From Craspedostauros australis (lineage: Eukaryota > Bacillariophyta > Bacillariophyceae > Mastogloiales > Achnanthaceae), in assembly GCA_026770025.1 (NCBI GenBank), contig JAMXDE010000005.1, positions 1,550,001-1,614,000 of the forward strand: a DNA stretch of 64,000 bases. The letters are read 5' to 3'. The translations under genes were made by a program, and so were the position numbers. The first letter of the stretch is position 1, and the number at the start of each line of letters is the position of its first letter. The notes beneath the pieces were generated by a model. The model had not been told where the DNA came from. It searched no databases and saw only the letters and a program-made list of their open reading frames with translations. Of the stretch, positions 46,531 through 57,756 are shown one piece after another.

Positions 46531-46936
46531 AAACGCGAATAGCCCGATTGGATTGGATTGGATTTTGATTCAATTGAGTTCGAACAAGATCACAAGGTCG
46601 CTGCAACCTCATGAGAAATTTCGTGCGGTACAACTTGTACGTTGCCAGACTATGGTACTCAGGCCGCAGAGGTGCTCCTCCGTTGTTGCGACATTCGGGT
46701 TTTGCAGTGACTGGTCTTCTGGGGGCTTCTCCGGCTGCAACGAGACGCCTGCGGAACTGAGAAGGAAGCAAGCCACCACCGCAGAATCCGCACCATTGCG
46801 GGTGGGTTGAGGATACCATGCCGCCATGTCATAAAACGCACAAGTCGTCAACCAACGAATCAACCAACGAGAATTCCTGACCTCGCCAAACGGTCAGAAT
46901 CAACTCGACAAGCACCAAAGACAAGCAGTTACGACG
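46531..46936. other. Intergenic spacer
   Basis: 406 bases between same-strand genes; presumably terminator of the glycosyltransferase and promoter of the next gene. Nothing distinct seen. Confidence 0.5.
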
Positions 46937-47977
46937 ATGACGATGGAACGCAACACAGCACACGAGGAAACTTTGAAAGATGTCGGCTTCACCATCTTTG
47001 AGGAGATCTACGAACTCGGGTTCTTCGGCTGGCAACCGGGTTTTATGCCAGGAGACGTGACATTGGACAACCTCAAGAGCGCCAAGCACATCGTGGAATG
47101 CGTTGATGAAGACCAAATGCCGCCTGAAATAGTCGAGACAGAAAAACTCAACGCCAACCTTCCAACCCGGTTCCTCACACTGCCACCGCAAGAGCATGCG
47201 AACCGATTCCCCTACAACAAGTTTGATATTGCTTCTTTGTACGTCGCCAAGGCAAAGCGTGGAGTGGATCTGGATACGGTCGACTTCATGTTCGGAGGGT
47301 CCACTCTGGAGTTCTTGGCCAACAAGAAGAATCCCGAAAAGCCCGGTGCATTCTACGCCGCTGTTCTTGTTCCATCCACCAACATCGTGATGGTCAAGAA
47401 GGTGGATGATTACATCCAAAACTACGCGGATCCTGGATTTCAATTCAGCCGGTTGGTGACAGGCCGCAGGTTCGAAGACGTCGAATACGTAGACTACATG
47501 TTCGAGCACATGCAGACGATTCAGATGGACGGCCACAAGGTCTTCTTCAAGGGTGAGAGTGATGCCATCCACAAGCCTGATGGTGGAACTTGCGTGCCAG
47601 TCGAAACCAAGGCCAACAACCCTTGGTTCTGGGGCACGAAGGTCATGTTCCAGCTGATCTCCAACGGGAGCAGCCTCATGATCCATGGTAAGAAAGGCCG
47701 TGGTGGATACCTCAATCATGTGAGACCGTACACGCTCAAGGAAATGTGCGAGACTTCAACCAAGGACGTGAGCATCTCGAGCCTCGAGCAGAATCTTCGT
47801 GATTGTCTGAACACGCTGCGTGATGCGAAGGAGTCGGTCCTTGCGGATGGCAGTGTGCACGTCATCCACTTCGCGAATAACGAAATGCAATTGAGAAAGT
47901 ACCAAGGCAAAGATCAAGAGAAGATCGCTCTGTTCCCAAATGAGGAGGTTTGCAAGGAGCTCTTCGAAAGCGATTGA
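46937..47977 (+). CDS. DXO/RAI1-family decapping nuclease homologue
   Basis: 346 aa, one exon, ATG at 46937. Members of this family remove defective or NAD caps from RNA 5' ends and often have 5'-3' exonuclease activity. The family residues line up. E190 in DYMFEHM corresponds to the FE-x-Y position. GESD (206-209) corresponds to the GE-x-D pair, and VETK (222-225) to VELK. K235 and Q239 in TKVMFQLISNG correspond to the K/WWAQSFL segment. The later RGGYLNHVRPYTLKEM parallels the DGFV...FPTMKM strand. The region for motif I reads VDFMFGGSTLEFL where animal DXO has WRG, so the usual Arg is absent. That Arg contacts RNA phosphate in known structures, so substrate handling may differ. No signal peptide; nuclear or cytosolic location expected. 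Confidence 0.8.
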   Translation: MTMERNTAHEETLKDVGFTIFEEIYELGFFGWQPGFMPGDVTLDNLKSAKHIVECVDEDQMPPEIVETEKLNANLPTRFLTLPPQEHANRFPYNKFDIASLYVAKAKRGVDLDTVDFMFGGSTLEFLANKKNPEKPGAFYAAVLVPSTNIVMVKKVDDYIQNYADPGFQFSRLVTGRRFEDVEYVDYMFEHMQTIQMDGHKVFFKGESDAIHKPDGGTCVPVETKANNPWFWGTKVMFQLISNGSSLMIHGKKGRGGYLNHVRPYTLKEMCETSTKDVSISSLEQNLRDCLNTLRDAKESVLADGSVHVIHFANNEMQLRKYQGKDQEKIALFPNEEVCKELFESD

Positions 47978-48324
47978 ACTGGATGGATAGGAACAACAAT
48001 GTTGGCATAATACTCGTAGTAGATACAAGATGAAGACCAGAGTATAGCGAGGACCAGGTTGGGATCCAACAAATGCAGTATCGAATGCATTCTAGTGCGT
48101 GATGATGTTCTCCACAACATGTTGCTTCGAGTATTCGATTCCACTTATGTAGCCATTGAATTGGAATACTCCACTATGCAATCGCATGTTTGCGAGGGTG
48201 CTCCATGTAGAGTGTCGTCCTCGATCACTTTTCGAAGCTTTCGGCTCTGTTATGAATGCTGCTCCAACACCATGGCAATTGGGCAGAGTCGCTGTGTTCT
48301 CATTCGCTCGCCCACGCTTCCAAT
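47978..48324. terminator. Convergent 3' spacer
   Basis: 347 bases between two convergent stops. It should hold both polyadenylation regions; no specific signal was recognised. Confidence 0.4.
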
Positions 48325-50817
48325 TCACAGCTCGTTGTACGTATTCGCATTCGCGTCCTCCTCTTCCACTTGCTGTCCCATGCCTTCAGTCGCATTCTGC
48401 AACCCCAACGTCAACTTTTCAATATCGATCAACCGGTGTTTGATGTCATCCGCGGCAGGATCGTCTCCCTTGGATTCCTTCCACGGGTCCACACCAAACA
48501 TCCCCGCCAGATCTTCAATTCCCTGCACGTACGGATTCACACCGGCGCCGTACAGCTTGCGGTACAGTTCCAGCCCCTCCCTGTGCAAGCGCTCGCTGTC
48601 CTGAAATCTACGGCCGTGAAAGTATGCGATGGACAAATTCATTTTCACATCCGCCAGAGCTCGCTCGGTCGCAGCATCCTTGTCCTGTATTGTGGCATAT
48701 AAGTCGATCGACTGGTGGAATTGGGAGACCGCGAGGCCGATGTCACCCATTTGCAAGTACGTCTCGCCAATCGCGGCGTGCAAATCGGCCTCGTAGGCGT
48801 CATCCGCAGGCCCATTGTATGCGGTGTAGGAGTATTCGTTTTCGTTGAGGGTGCCTTGGTAGATGGGGTCTTGCGGGACGGATGTGGTCACGGGGTCTCC
48901 GCCCTCCTTGACGACGCGGTTGTACTCTTGCAAGGCGGCCTGATAAGACTGCAACATCTCGGCGTAATCCGCGTTGCCCGGCATCATGGGTGCGATTGGC
49001 ACGTTGTGTGCTTCGTACCACCGCATCGTCTGCTGGTAGTATTCGTGGGCGTCATCGTACTTGCCGCATTGAACGTACAGATCGGCCAACGAGAGGAGGG
49101 TGTCGGCGATTGTGATGCGGGCGTGGTCCAGTTCGTCGGAGAAGGCTGGCAGCAGAACACGCAGATCGGTCTCGAAGAGTTTGATGACTTTGTGAAATCG
49201 GTGGATCGCTAGGTCATGCTGCTGCCGTCGTGTGGCGATCCCTGCCGCAGTCTGCATGGCCGTGAAGTGATTCATGACTGCGGTGAGCGCCTCCTCGTCG
49301 GCAATGTAGTTGCCGCGCGAATTCTGTCTGTGCCACTGCTGTTGCAAACGTTTGGCGCTGGGAGATTCGTACACCTCGATTGCGCCGGATATCAGCGTTT
49401 CGGCTCCCTCCAATTTCTTCTCGATGGCGTTGTTTGTCATGTAATTTTCGTTGCCGTTTCCGCCAGGACGCATCGAGGACATGATGTCATCGAACATCTT
49501 GTTGTTGCTGTTGCCGTTGCCATTGTGTTGTTGAAAGCCGACATCTTCCTCAAACGGTTGCATATCGATTTCCTGCAGCTGCAGCGTCGCCAGTCGCTGA
49601 GATACATCCGCCCAACTCAGATGCACGTCGTCGTAGAGGTCGGTGAATCGTGGTTGCCTCCGCACCTTATCCCATCCATTCCACGCTTTTTGGAAGTGGT
49701 CCGTCATGGTCTGTATCGTCTCGTCATCCGGAGTCGGATGCAGCATGTAGGCCTCGCCCATTTGATGTTGGACGGATGCAGTGAATAATTCCGTCTCCTG
49801 CTGAATCTGCCGCCTCCATGCCAACGAAGGAGATGATGATGACACGGATGACGACGTGGATGGTGATGTGGTCGACGGGGGTGGCAAGTGCTCCGCAAAT
49901 TGAGCCATGGTATCCATCGCTTGACGGAAGGCATTGAGCGCCAGCGCCATCTGATACCAGTTGACTTCAATGTCGGACGATGTCGCAGTGTCGAAATGCG
50001 CCATGCCAAGCTCCATGTGCCAATTGGCCCACAGGACATGATCGCCGTACTCCAGTTCATACTTGTGACGCTGGGTCGGGTGGCCGGTTTGATGATGTCG
50101 CCATATATCAAATGTGGGTTGGTGGGACAATGCACCAGCTACGAGCTGACCGTATTGAGCAAACGGAGGTCGGTAAGTAGCATCCAGCACCATGATGGAT
50201 CCATCGTCGCTTCGCTCTTGTCGAGGTCTTGGCTTGATGGTGATTTGCGAAACGGTCTTGACGGCTGCTTCCACGCACACCTTCTCCCTTGCTCCACTGG
50301 CTTCGTCAGTAGTTTGCGGAAGACAGGCTTGCAGGTTGGCGGCGGCAACACTGTCAGCCGTCTCATGTCCATCAGAAGTCTGCTGGCTGTGCATTGATTG
50401 GACCGTGAAGCTGCAATAAATCGATCCATCATGATTGCGCTGGCATGACATGTTATCATCGTTGGTGCCAGTGCGGCTCCTTGTGTCTTCGCTGTGATCT
50501 TTCGATGGAGCGCCATGCACTGGCTCAACCACACCTGCCATCACCAGAAATGACACCAGCAACATGAACGTGAACATCGTCGGCGCGCTCTTGCTGGAGC
50601 AACGGCTGTGATCTGTCTGCCTGTTCTTGTGGGTGCGCCTTCGAGTGTTCCGCTTTGCGTGAACATCATGATGAATGGAGCGGCCATCGTCAACGTTCAT
50701 GTTTGCAAATTCGAGAGTGACGGAGTCTGGAGACGAAGATGACAGGTCTCGCTGCCGCCGTCTCGTCCTTCGTCGTTGCTGCCGCCACGGTTGTTGATGC
50801 GGATGTGTCGATGTCAT
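48325..50817 (-). CDS. TPR-repeat protein, secretory or membrane-anchored
   Basis: 830 aa from the ATG at 50817; one exon. A basic 70-residue N-terminal tail is followed by a hydrophobic stretch MFTFMLLVSFLVMAGVVEPVHG (81-102). From 50817 this would be a type II anchor. From the internal ATG at residue 81 it would be a clean signal peptide with cleavage after VHG. The rest is lumenal in either case. TPR-like helix pairs are clear near the C-terminus: LSLADLYVQCGKYDDAHEYYQQ, AAIGETYLQMGDIGLAVSQFHQSIDLY and MNLSIAYFHGRRFQDSERLHREGLELYRKLYG. Earlier helical repeats (WYQMALALNAFRQAMDTM, HFQKAWNGWDKV) suggest a longer solenoid interrupted by Ser/Pro and Asn/Gly linkers. It should scaffold other proteins. 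Partners cannot be named. Confidence 0.8.
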   Translation of the reverse strand: MTSTHPHQQPWRQQRRRTRRRQRDLSSSSPDSVTLEFANMNVDDGRSIHHDVHAKRNTRRRTHKNRQTDHSRCSSKSAPTMFTFMLLVSFLVMAGVVEPVHGAPSKDHSEDTRSRTGTNDDNMSCQRNHDGSIYCSFTVQSMHSQQTSDGHETADSVAAANLQACLPQTTDEASGAREKVCVEAAVKTVSQITIKPRPRQERSDDGSIMVLDATYRPPFAQYGQLVAGALSHQPTFDIWRHHQTGHPTQRHKYELEYGDHVLWANWHMELGMAHFDTATSSDIEVNWYQMALALNAFRQAMDTMAQFAEHLPPPSTTSPSTSSSVSSSSPSLAWRRQIQQETELFTASVQHQMGEAYMLHPTPDDETIQTMTDHFQKAWNGWDKVRRQPRFTDLYDDVHLSWADVSQRLATLQLQEIDMQPFEEDVGFQQHNGNGNSNNKMFDDIMSSMRPGGNGNENYMTNNAIEKKLEGAETLISGAIEVYESPSAKRLQQQWHRQNSRGNYIADEEALTAVMNHFTAMQTAAGIATRRQQHDLAIHRFHKVIKLFETDLRVLLPAFSDELDHARITIADTLLSLADLYVQCGKYDDAHEYYQQTMRWYEAHNVPIAPMMPGNADYAEMLQSYQAALQEYNRVVKEGGDPVTTSVPQDPIYQGTLNENEYSYTAYNGPADDAYEADLHAAIGETYLQMGDIGLAVSQFHQSIDLYATIQDKDAATERALADVKMNLSIAYFHGRRFQDSERLHREGLELYRKLYGAGVNPYVQGIEDLAGMFGVDPWKESKGDDPAADDIKHRLIDIEKLTLGLQNATEGMGQQVEEEDANANTYNEL

Positions 50818-51084
50818 TGCGGTTGCGCTATTGATGCCTATTGATAGCTACTGATGGCTATTGATGGTGGGGAGGACAGGAGTCGACGATGATAATGATG
50901 ATGATGATGATGATGATGCAACTCCTGACTGTGAAAGTAGGATTGTCATGTGATCTGATGATGCAACTCCTGACTGTCTGTTGGCCTCAGCTCTCGGATG
51001 AACGAGGAGGGACGGTCATTGTTGTGGAAACACGATCCGAGTGCGTGTGCAACGCACAGCTTCATCGACGCATTCAAACGCATT
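50818..51084. repeat. GAT microsatellite and short duplication upstream of TPR gene
   Basis: A GAT/ATG trinucleotide run lies at about 50888-50920, and GATGATGCAACTCCTGACTG occurs twice (about 50910-50933 and 50956-50977). This is the 5' side of the TPR gene, ending at the copia target site. Confidence 0.75.
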
Positions 51085-51089
51085 GGAGC

Positions 51090-51257
51090 AAGCAGATTCG
51101 GACGTTATTACCGGTTATTGGAGCGTTAGACTGGGCACTTGCAGCTGAATCGTACGCAGCAGAGTAGAGACCACATGAGAGGTAATTGGCTCGTGCCTTG
51201 AGCTCATAATCCGTTGTTTACTTCCAATTCCATGCCTTTTCCCAGCAGGAGAGTTTG
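51090..51257 (+). repeat. 5' LTR of copia element
   Basis: 168 bases, apparently identical to 57183-57350; starts AAGCAGATTCGG and ends GAGAGTTTG. Confidence 0.9.
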
Positions 51258-51837
51258 GTTTATCACTGACTCGTCGCTCTTTCTGAGCAACATGAGAGGA
51301 ACAGCCTGAGGAGGCTACGATAATACTGGAGCTGCGAAATCGCGTAGTATCCGCCATGGCCGGCACAGCCTGCGCAGTGCGGCGTCTCCTAAGACAATCA
51401 TGTGCTGATGTATTTTGGTCAACATCAGAGGGACGTCAACTCAATGTGACGCAATTGCGCGATTGAGTGGCATCGATGGACGCATCGACCATGAGACCAA
51501 CATGTGATCCTTGAGTCAACCCGTCCGCTGTGACGGAATAGATCCTGGGTATATACAAAATTCCCGCTTCTCGACTTCACCAAATATGGAAGGAACGCGC
51601 AGTAGCACGGAGCTACTTGTGGGATTAGGGCATGACGAGTATTAGAGCAGACACGCCTTGTTCCAGCATATGATCTGCTATGTTCTGCTTGTTGGTCTGT
51701 TGTTTTCCATGCATCACGGAATGCATTCGCTTTGCTCACAATTTCCAAATCTCGCACGATTGAAATACGATTAAACACAAACACAGACACCAACAGCATC
51801 AAACAAGACGATATCGCAACATCCAAAGACATCCACG

Positions 51838-53340
51838 ATGGCAGGAGCAGCAGCCGAAATTCAGAATTACTTTCGCAATGTGTTGCTGTTTCCGGATGAC
51901 ACGATTGGAGAAGCGATCAAGGAGCAGGGAATATCATCATTCGATGACCTGCTTTCATTCGACGACGACGATATACAGGCGTTATGCGAACGCATTCGAA
52001 AAGGCAGTGGTTATATCGCAAATCCAGCATACGTACCCTCAAAGCCAGTCTCTGGGACACCCGTAATGATACGCAACCCAGGAGTGCCTCTTGGATGGGT
52101 ATATGAGATGAGATTGCGAAAGCTTCGCTATATTCGCTTTCACTACAGCCGCATTCAACGAACATTCAATTCAGCAGGTGCCACACTATCCCGACTCAAC
52201 ACAGTTTGGAGCTTGTTCAAAGACGAGAAACGAATTAAAGACAGTGAACAGCTTCCAACACCAGAACTACTCACCAAGGTGGATTCAGTTAGAGAGACGC
52301 TGGAAGATATCCGCAACTACTTGGACAACACGCTTGGGAGTCAAGACATTCCACTTGCATACGTTGTTCGACCAGATTCAGAGAAGCCAGAGGACAGAAT
52401 TCCCGCTGTCATAACATCATTTGGAGAACCAACCATGTTGGACGAACTGATTGATCGTGCATCTCATTCCAGTTCCAGTTCCATTTACAAAGCAGACAGA
52501 GCAGCAGTTTGGCAAGTTGTTAGAGCTGCAACACACGGTGGTCCTGCGTGGAATTGGGTACAGGGATTCGAGAGATCGAAAGATGGACGAGCAGCTCATC
52601 AGGCGCTTGAGCAACACTATCGTGGAGACTCATTTCAAGCACGCACGAAAGCATCGGCTGACAAAACGATCGCTGAGACATACTTCGATGGAAGAGCACG
52701 AAACTTCACGTTTGAGATGTACGCACAGCGATTGAATGCAGCCTTTGAAGATCTTGCGCAGGGAGGTGAACCGCAGATGGAAGAAGCAAAAGTCAGACGC
52801 CTTATGCGAGGAATCAGAGACCAACGTCTGTTCCCAGCATGCGAAGTCGTACGAGCAACGAAAACGTACAAGACCAGCTTTCATCAAACGGTGAACTACC
52901 TCGCAGAGTCTCTTGATCAGCGCACTGACACAACGACAAGTCGACGTATTGCAGGAATGCAAGGCAACAACAGGAAGAACCGAGGCCGCTCAGGTGGCGG
53001 TGGAGGCCAAGGCCGGGGTGGCAGGGGCGGACGTGGTAAAGGCGGCGACAAAAGCAAACCACAATACAATGCCAACATGAACGTGACCGACAGATATTAC
53101 GACCGTGATGAATGGGCAGTTATGTCTGCCGCACAGCGTGCACGTGCCATTGCACTTCGACAAGAACGAGATGCGAGAAGAGGAGTTGCATCATTTGATA
53201 CGCAGGGACAGAGCAAACGTCAGCGAACAGATAGTCAGGACGCGACGACTTCTGTTGCCTTGGGAAGTGCCTCTGCCAACCAACGCAAGAGCAGCATCGG
53301 GGCATTCATGACACGTCGCAATCAACAAGGCCAATCCTGA
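51838..53340 (+). CDS. Copia gag polyprotein
   Basis: 500-aa fossil gag of the enclosing element. It begins MAGAAAEIQNYFRNVLLFPDD, a SAM-like helical start (FDDLLSFDDDDIQALC) seen in related diatom copia gags. A helical capsid-like middle follows (WQVVRAATHGGPAWNWVQGF, ALEQHYRGDSFQA, ETYFDGRARNFTFEMYAQRLN). A Gly/Arg-rich nucleic-acid-binding stretch (GRSGGGGGQGRGGRGGRGKGG) stands in place of a zinc knuckle. Confidence 0.85.
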   Translation: MAGAAAEIQNYFRNVLLFPDDTIGEAIKEQGISSFDDLLSFDDDDIQALCERIRKGSGYIANPAYVPSKPVSGTPVMIRNPGVPLGWVYEMRLRKLRYIRFHYSRIQRTFNSAGATLSRLNTVWSLFKDEKRIKDSEQLPTPELLTKVDSVRETLEDIRNYLDNTLGSQDIPLAYVVRPDSEKPEDRIPAVITSFGEPTMLDELIDRASHSSSSSIYKADRAAVWQVVRAATHGGPAWNWVQGFERSKDGRAAHQALEQHYRGDSFQARTKASADKTIAETYFDGRARNFTFEMYAQRLNAAFEDLAQGGEPQMEEAKVRRLMRGIRDQRLFPACEVVRATKTYKTSFHQTVNYLAESLDQRTDTTTSRRIAGMQGNNRKNRGRSGGGGGQGRGGRGGRGKGGDKSKPQYNANMNVTDRYYDRDEWAVMSAAQRARAIALRQERDARRGVASFDTQGQSKRQRTDSQDATTSVALGSASANQRKSSIGAFMTRRNQQGQS

Positions 53341-53346
53341 CATGAG

Positions 53347-56300
53347 GTGGGAGGGCGACGCCATGCAACGGCGATCAGCCAATCCCTTCCATCCGAGACA
53401 CCGAGAGCCGAATTGGACTCACATGCTGACACTTGTGCTTTTGGTCCTACTGCATACATTGTACATCGAACTACACAGACCGTCACAACATCGCCATTCT
53501 TGGACACATTGGGGGACGTCACCAACGTACCAATTGTCACAGCAGCGATTGCGTATGACAATCCTGTTTCGTACACCACTTACATCCTCTTCTTTCCTCA
53601 ATCACTATATTTTGAAACCCTTCCTCATCCGCTATTGTGTCCACACCAAATGCGCATGGCGGGTATCATCGTCAATGAGACACCGTTGGTCATGCTATCA
53701 GAGGAGAATCGTCATTCATACTCACATTCTATTCTTTCTTCATATCATGATTTGCATATCCCTCTTCAGCTGAACGGAACGGTATCCTATTTTCATATTC
53801 GACAACCGACGCGAGACGAAATACAGTCCGACAGAGATTGCGTCCATGTATACATGACATCAGATGCATATTGGGATCCATCACAGCTGTCGACAGGGGA
53901 CGACGAAGCAGCGATACGTGCGAAGCTTCAGGCAGATCAACAGATGCATATTGAATCACCGATCATATACGAGCATGACAATCGAACAATACATCACACG
54001 CGTACCTCGAATCGAAAGGGGACGATAACGCCAGAGCAGCTGGCAGCGAGATGGCGCATCGGAATCGAAGCAGCAAGACGAACACTTAATGTGACAACGC
54101 AATTAGCAGTCCGTGACTTCACAACAACGACAGGAACACGTCGACTGAATCCTTATGCGATGCAGCTCCGATACCGACGCCTCAACACACAAATGTACAC
54201 CGACACGATGTTCGCGAAGACGAAGTCCATACGTGGGAACATCTGTGCAATGATTTATTGTACACCATTTCATTGGGTCAGAGTGTACCCAATGGCGGCA
54301 AGGCGAGAGGCCGCGCAGACACTCGATGAGCTATTCAGAGATTATGGCATCCCACACACAATGATACCAGACAACGCACGAGAGCTAGTTGAGGGCAACT
54401 TCAAGAGCAAATTACTCAAGGCTCAAGTCTCAATCCGTCCCGTGGAGGCGTATATTCACAACCAGAACAAAGCGGAGGCAACGATCAGAGAACTTCGACG
54501 TCAATATCGGCGACTCATGACATCAACGAACACACCTGCATACCTGTGGGATTATTGTTTCGAGTACTGTGCAGAGATTCGAAGCAACACAGCACTTCAG
54601 ATATACGATCTACATGGCCAGACACCAACTACAATCCTGACTGGCGATACCACCGACATCTCACACATTTCAGAATTTGGGTGGTTCGACTTTGTGTGGT
54701 ACATGAATCTCCAAGGAGCAAACATGAACACAAAACATCTTGGTCGCTACCTCGGTCCGTCGAAGGCCGTGGGAGAAGCGATGTGCTCGTACATTCTCAC
54801 ATCTTCTGGCGCTGTTGTTTCTAAATCCTCTGTCATTCCTTTATCCGATGTCGACCTCAACAGTGAAGTAATGAAGCAGCAACAATCTGACTTCATGTCC
54901 AATCTACGAACTAAATGGAAAGATCGAATGGCAGGCATCAAGCCAGGGGACGACGGAGACGACGTCGACGACACAGCCGAAGACATTGCATTCCTGGAGC
55001 AGACCACATCATTGGAACCTTTGATAGAGCCAGCTGACACCGACGAAGACGCATACGATCGATACCTGTCCGCTCGAGTCAAGCTACCTGCGGGTGATGA
55101 TATCCAATTTGGTACTGTGAAGCGCCAAAAGCGTGATGCGAGCGGGAAGCTGATTGGTCACTCACATTCAAATCCACTTCTTGACACGTCCATGTATGAG
55201 GTTGAATTTATTGACAGGCACAGCGAAGTGTTCAATGCGAATCAGATCGCAGAAAATATCTACGCACGAACAGACGATGACGGATACACAACACTTCTGA
55301 TGGAGGACATCATTGACCATAAGCGACTCCCAACCGCAGCAACCGCTGATGACAAGACGACCACGAAGACGACTAAGGGATGGAAGCTGTGTGTGTTATG
55401 GAAAGACGGATCTACATCATGGATTCATTTACGCGATGCCAAGGAGGCTGATCCTGTGAAGACAGCCGAGTATGCAACCAACAACCAGCTCACCAATGAG
55501 CCCGCTTTTCGATGGTGGGTTCCATATACAATGAAGCGGCGTAACCGCATCCTGATGGCCAACCGCAAACGATACTTCCGACGCAACGAGAAATATGGTC
55601 TCGAACTACCAAAGAGCGTCCAACGAGCTCTTGCTATCGACGAGGAGACAGGAACCGACTTCTGGCGCAAAGCATTAGAGAAGGAGATGAAGAACGTTCG
55701 ACCAGCATTCGACATCAAGACAGAAGACACGAAGCCACCAGTCGGGTACACCTACATTGCATGTCACATGATCTTCGATATCAAAGTCGACCTCACACGA
55801 AAGGCGCGACTTGTGGCAGGCGGTCACATGACTGAAGCACCATCCAGCATAACATATGCCAGTGTGGTGACACGCGAAAGCGTGCGAATCGCATTCCTCT
55901 TGGCGGCGCTGAACGACCTCGATGTGCTTGCGGCAGATGTGATGAATGCATACCTCAACGCGCCATGCCGCGAACGCGTCTACACAACATGTGGACCTGA
56001 GTTCGGGGCAGACGCAGGGAAGGTAGCGGTAATCTGTCGCGCACTCTATGGGCTCAAGTCAAGCGACGCTGCCTGGAGGGCGCACCTTGCAGAGACACTG
56101 CAGAACTCGCTCGGATTCACCTCGTGTCGTGCAGACAGCGATGTTTGGATGAAGCCAGCAGTTACGAGCGATGGGTCTGAATATTACGAGTACATCCTCG
56201 TGTACACTGATGATATTCTGGCGATCCCCAAAGATCCCAGCGCGATACTCTCACACATTGGTTCTTACTTCTTTCTCAAACCCGCCTCGATTGGTCCACC

Positions 56301-56986
56301 AACCACATACCTCGGCTCTACAATCGCTCCGTTCCATCTTACAGCAGAACCAGAGCGGCCAAAGTGGAGCATGGGATCTCAGCGATACGTCCAGAGCTTG
56401 ACGCCACCGCCCTTTGTGATCCAGAGGAGATGAACTACTATCAACACCAGATTGGGCATCCTTCTACCCCGACGCACGCGAATTGATACCACATGATATG
56501 CCAAAACCAAGAGGCAAAGAAGTGCAGATGACGTGTTTTGTTGATGCAGATCATGCAGGAGATCAATACACACGACGATCTCGAACAGGTGTTTTACTTT
56601 TCTTGAGTTCCTCACCCATCTTATGGTACAGCAAGAAGCAGAATGGAATCGAGACATCGACATTTGGTTCAGAATTCACAGCACTCAAGGTCGCCATGGA
56701 GATTGTGATTGGCATGAGATACAAGCTTCGAATGATGGGTGTGCCTTTGGAGGGACCGGCAGACATCCGAGTTGACAACCAGAGCGTCGTTTACAATACA
56801 TCCGCACCTGAATCACAGCTGAGAAAGAAAGCCAACGCAATTGCATATCACTTTGTCCGAGAGAATGTGGCGGCAGGAGTGGCAGTCATCCAATATGAAC
56901 CATCGGAGACCAACCTGGCTGATATGTTGACCAAGCCACAATCAGGTCCACGAAGACGAGAGCAATCACAACACATTCTATTTTGA
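53347..56986 (+). pseudogene. Copia pol region: protease, integrase, RT, RNase H
   Basis: Fossil pol of the enclosing element, whole in domain content with about one break. Protease active site in AELDSHADTC (the DSHAD form common in diatom elements). Integrase core motifs include MIPDNARELVEG and IHNQNKAEATIREL. Reverse transcriptase motifs include KARLVAGGHMTEA, AADVMNAYLNAP and the YTDDIL active site. RNase H motifs include FVDADHAGD and SEFTALKVAME. Copia order is confirmed by integrase preceding reverse transcriptase. Confidence 0.88.
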
Positions 56987-57182
56987 GTTTGTGAGACTGC
57001 GCGACAGTACCCATCGGATGGTCGGCTGGGGAGTAACTTCCTGGTGGATGGGATGAGTGCCCTGTGGTGTCCATTCATGAGGACATGCAGCAGGTACATA
57101 CCGTACGAATGAATATGAACGAGAGCACCGAAGAGATGAGACGATCTGACGAGCAGCAGAGCCACCGCATATCGAGGGGACC

Positions 57183-57350
57183 AAGCAGATTCGGACGTTA
57201 TTACCGGTTATTGGAGCGTTAGACTGGGCACTTGCAGCTGAATCGTACGCAGCAGAGTAGAGACCACATGAGAGGTAATTGGCTCGTGCCTTGAGCTCAT
57301 AATCCGTTGTTTACTTCCAATTCCATGCCTTTTCCCAGCAGGAGAGTTTG
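57183..57350 (+). repeat. 3' LTR of copia element
   Basis: 168 bases, apparently identical to 51090-51257; preceded by a purine-rich GAGGGGA tract and followed by the GGAGC target duplication. Confidence 0.9.
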
Positions 57351-57355
57351 GGAGC

Positions 57356-57756
57356 GCGTCACAAATTATCGTGGAAATGTTGATTTTCGAAACGTTGAGC
57401 GGTTGATGCGTCGTCAATGCGAACTTGAATTTGTGTCAGTTCGCGTCTGTCTTGCCATCCGCCATTCACTCAACTTAATCAACATTGCCGTTATTATTTA
57501 ACCGTTCAATGTGAGGAGTTTGGCGAAAGTCGTATCTTTTTGGCGTGTGTGTTTTGTGTCGTTTGATGTTGAAAATCGTGTCACCGCAGAATCTGTGCCC
57601 TTTTGGGCGAAAATGAGGAAGAGTTTGCCACCAAAGAACAATCCACGCCAGAGAGACATCTCATCGTCCCACCACAAGAGTGCGTTGCCGAGAGTGGTTC
57701 GTCATTGCGGTCGTCTCCATCACCGAAGTTCCCATTCGTAGATCGTACATACTCGC
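57356..57756. other. Upstream region of ABHD14-like gene
   Basis: 400 bases between the copia target duplication and the next start. Before the insertion it would have been continuous with the sequence ending at 51084. No specific site recognised. Confidence 0.5.

Larger units (their letters stand above)
51090..57350 (+). mobile_element. Ty1/copia LTR retrotransposon (diatom CoDi-like), recent
   Basis: A 6.26-kb element with 168-bp long terminal repeats that look identical, flanked by a 5-bp target duplication GGAGC (51085-51089 and 57351-57355). Order of parts: 5' LTR, 580-bp leader, gag, protease, integrase, reverse transcriptase, RNase H, 3' LTR. Integrase before reverse transcriptase makes it copia rather than gypsy. 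Identical LTRs indicate a young insertion. It looks nearly whole, with about one break in pol. The LTRs lack the usual TG...CA ends. Confidence 0.92.
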
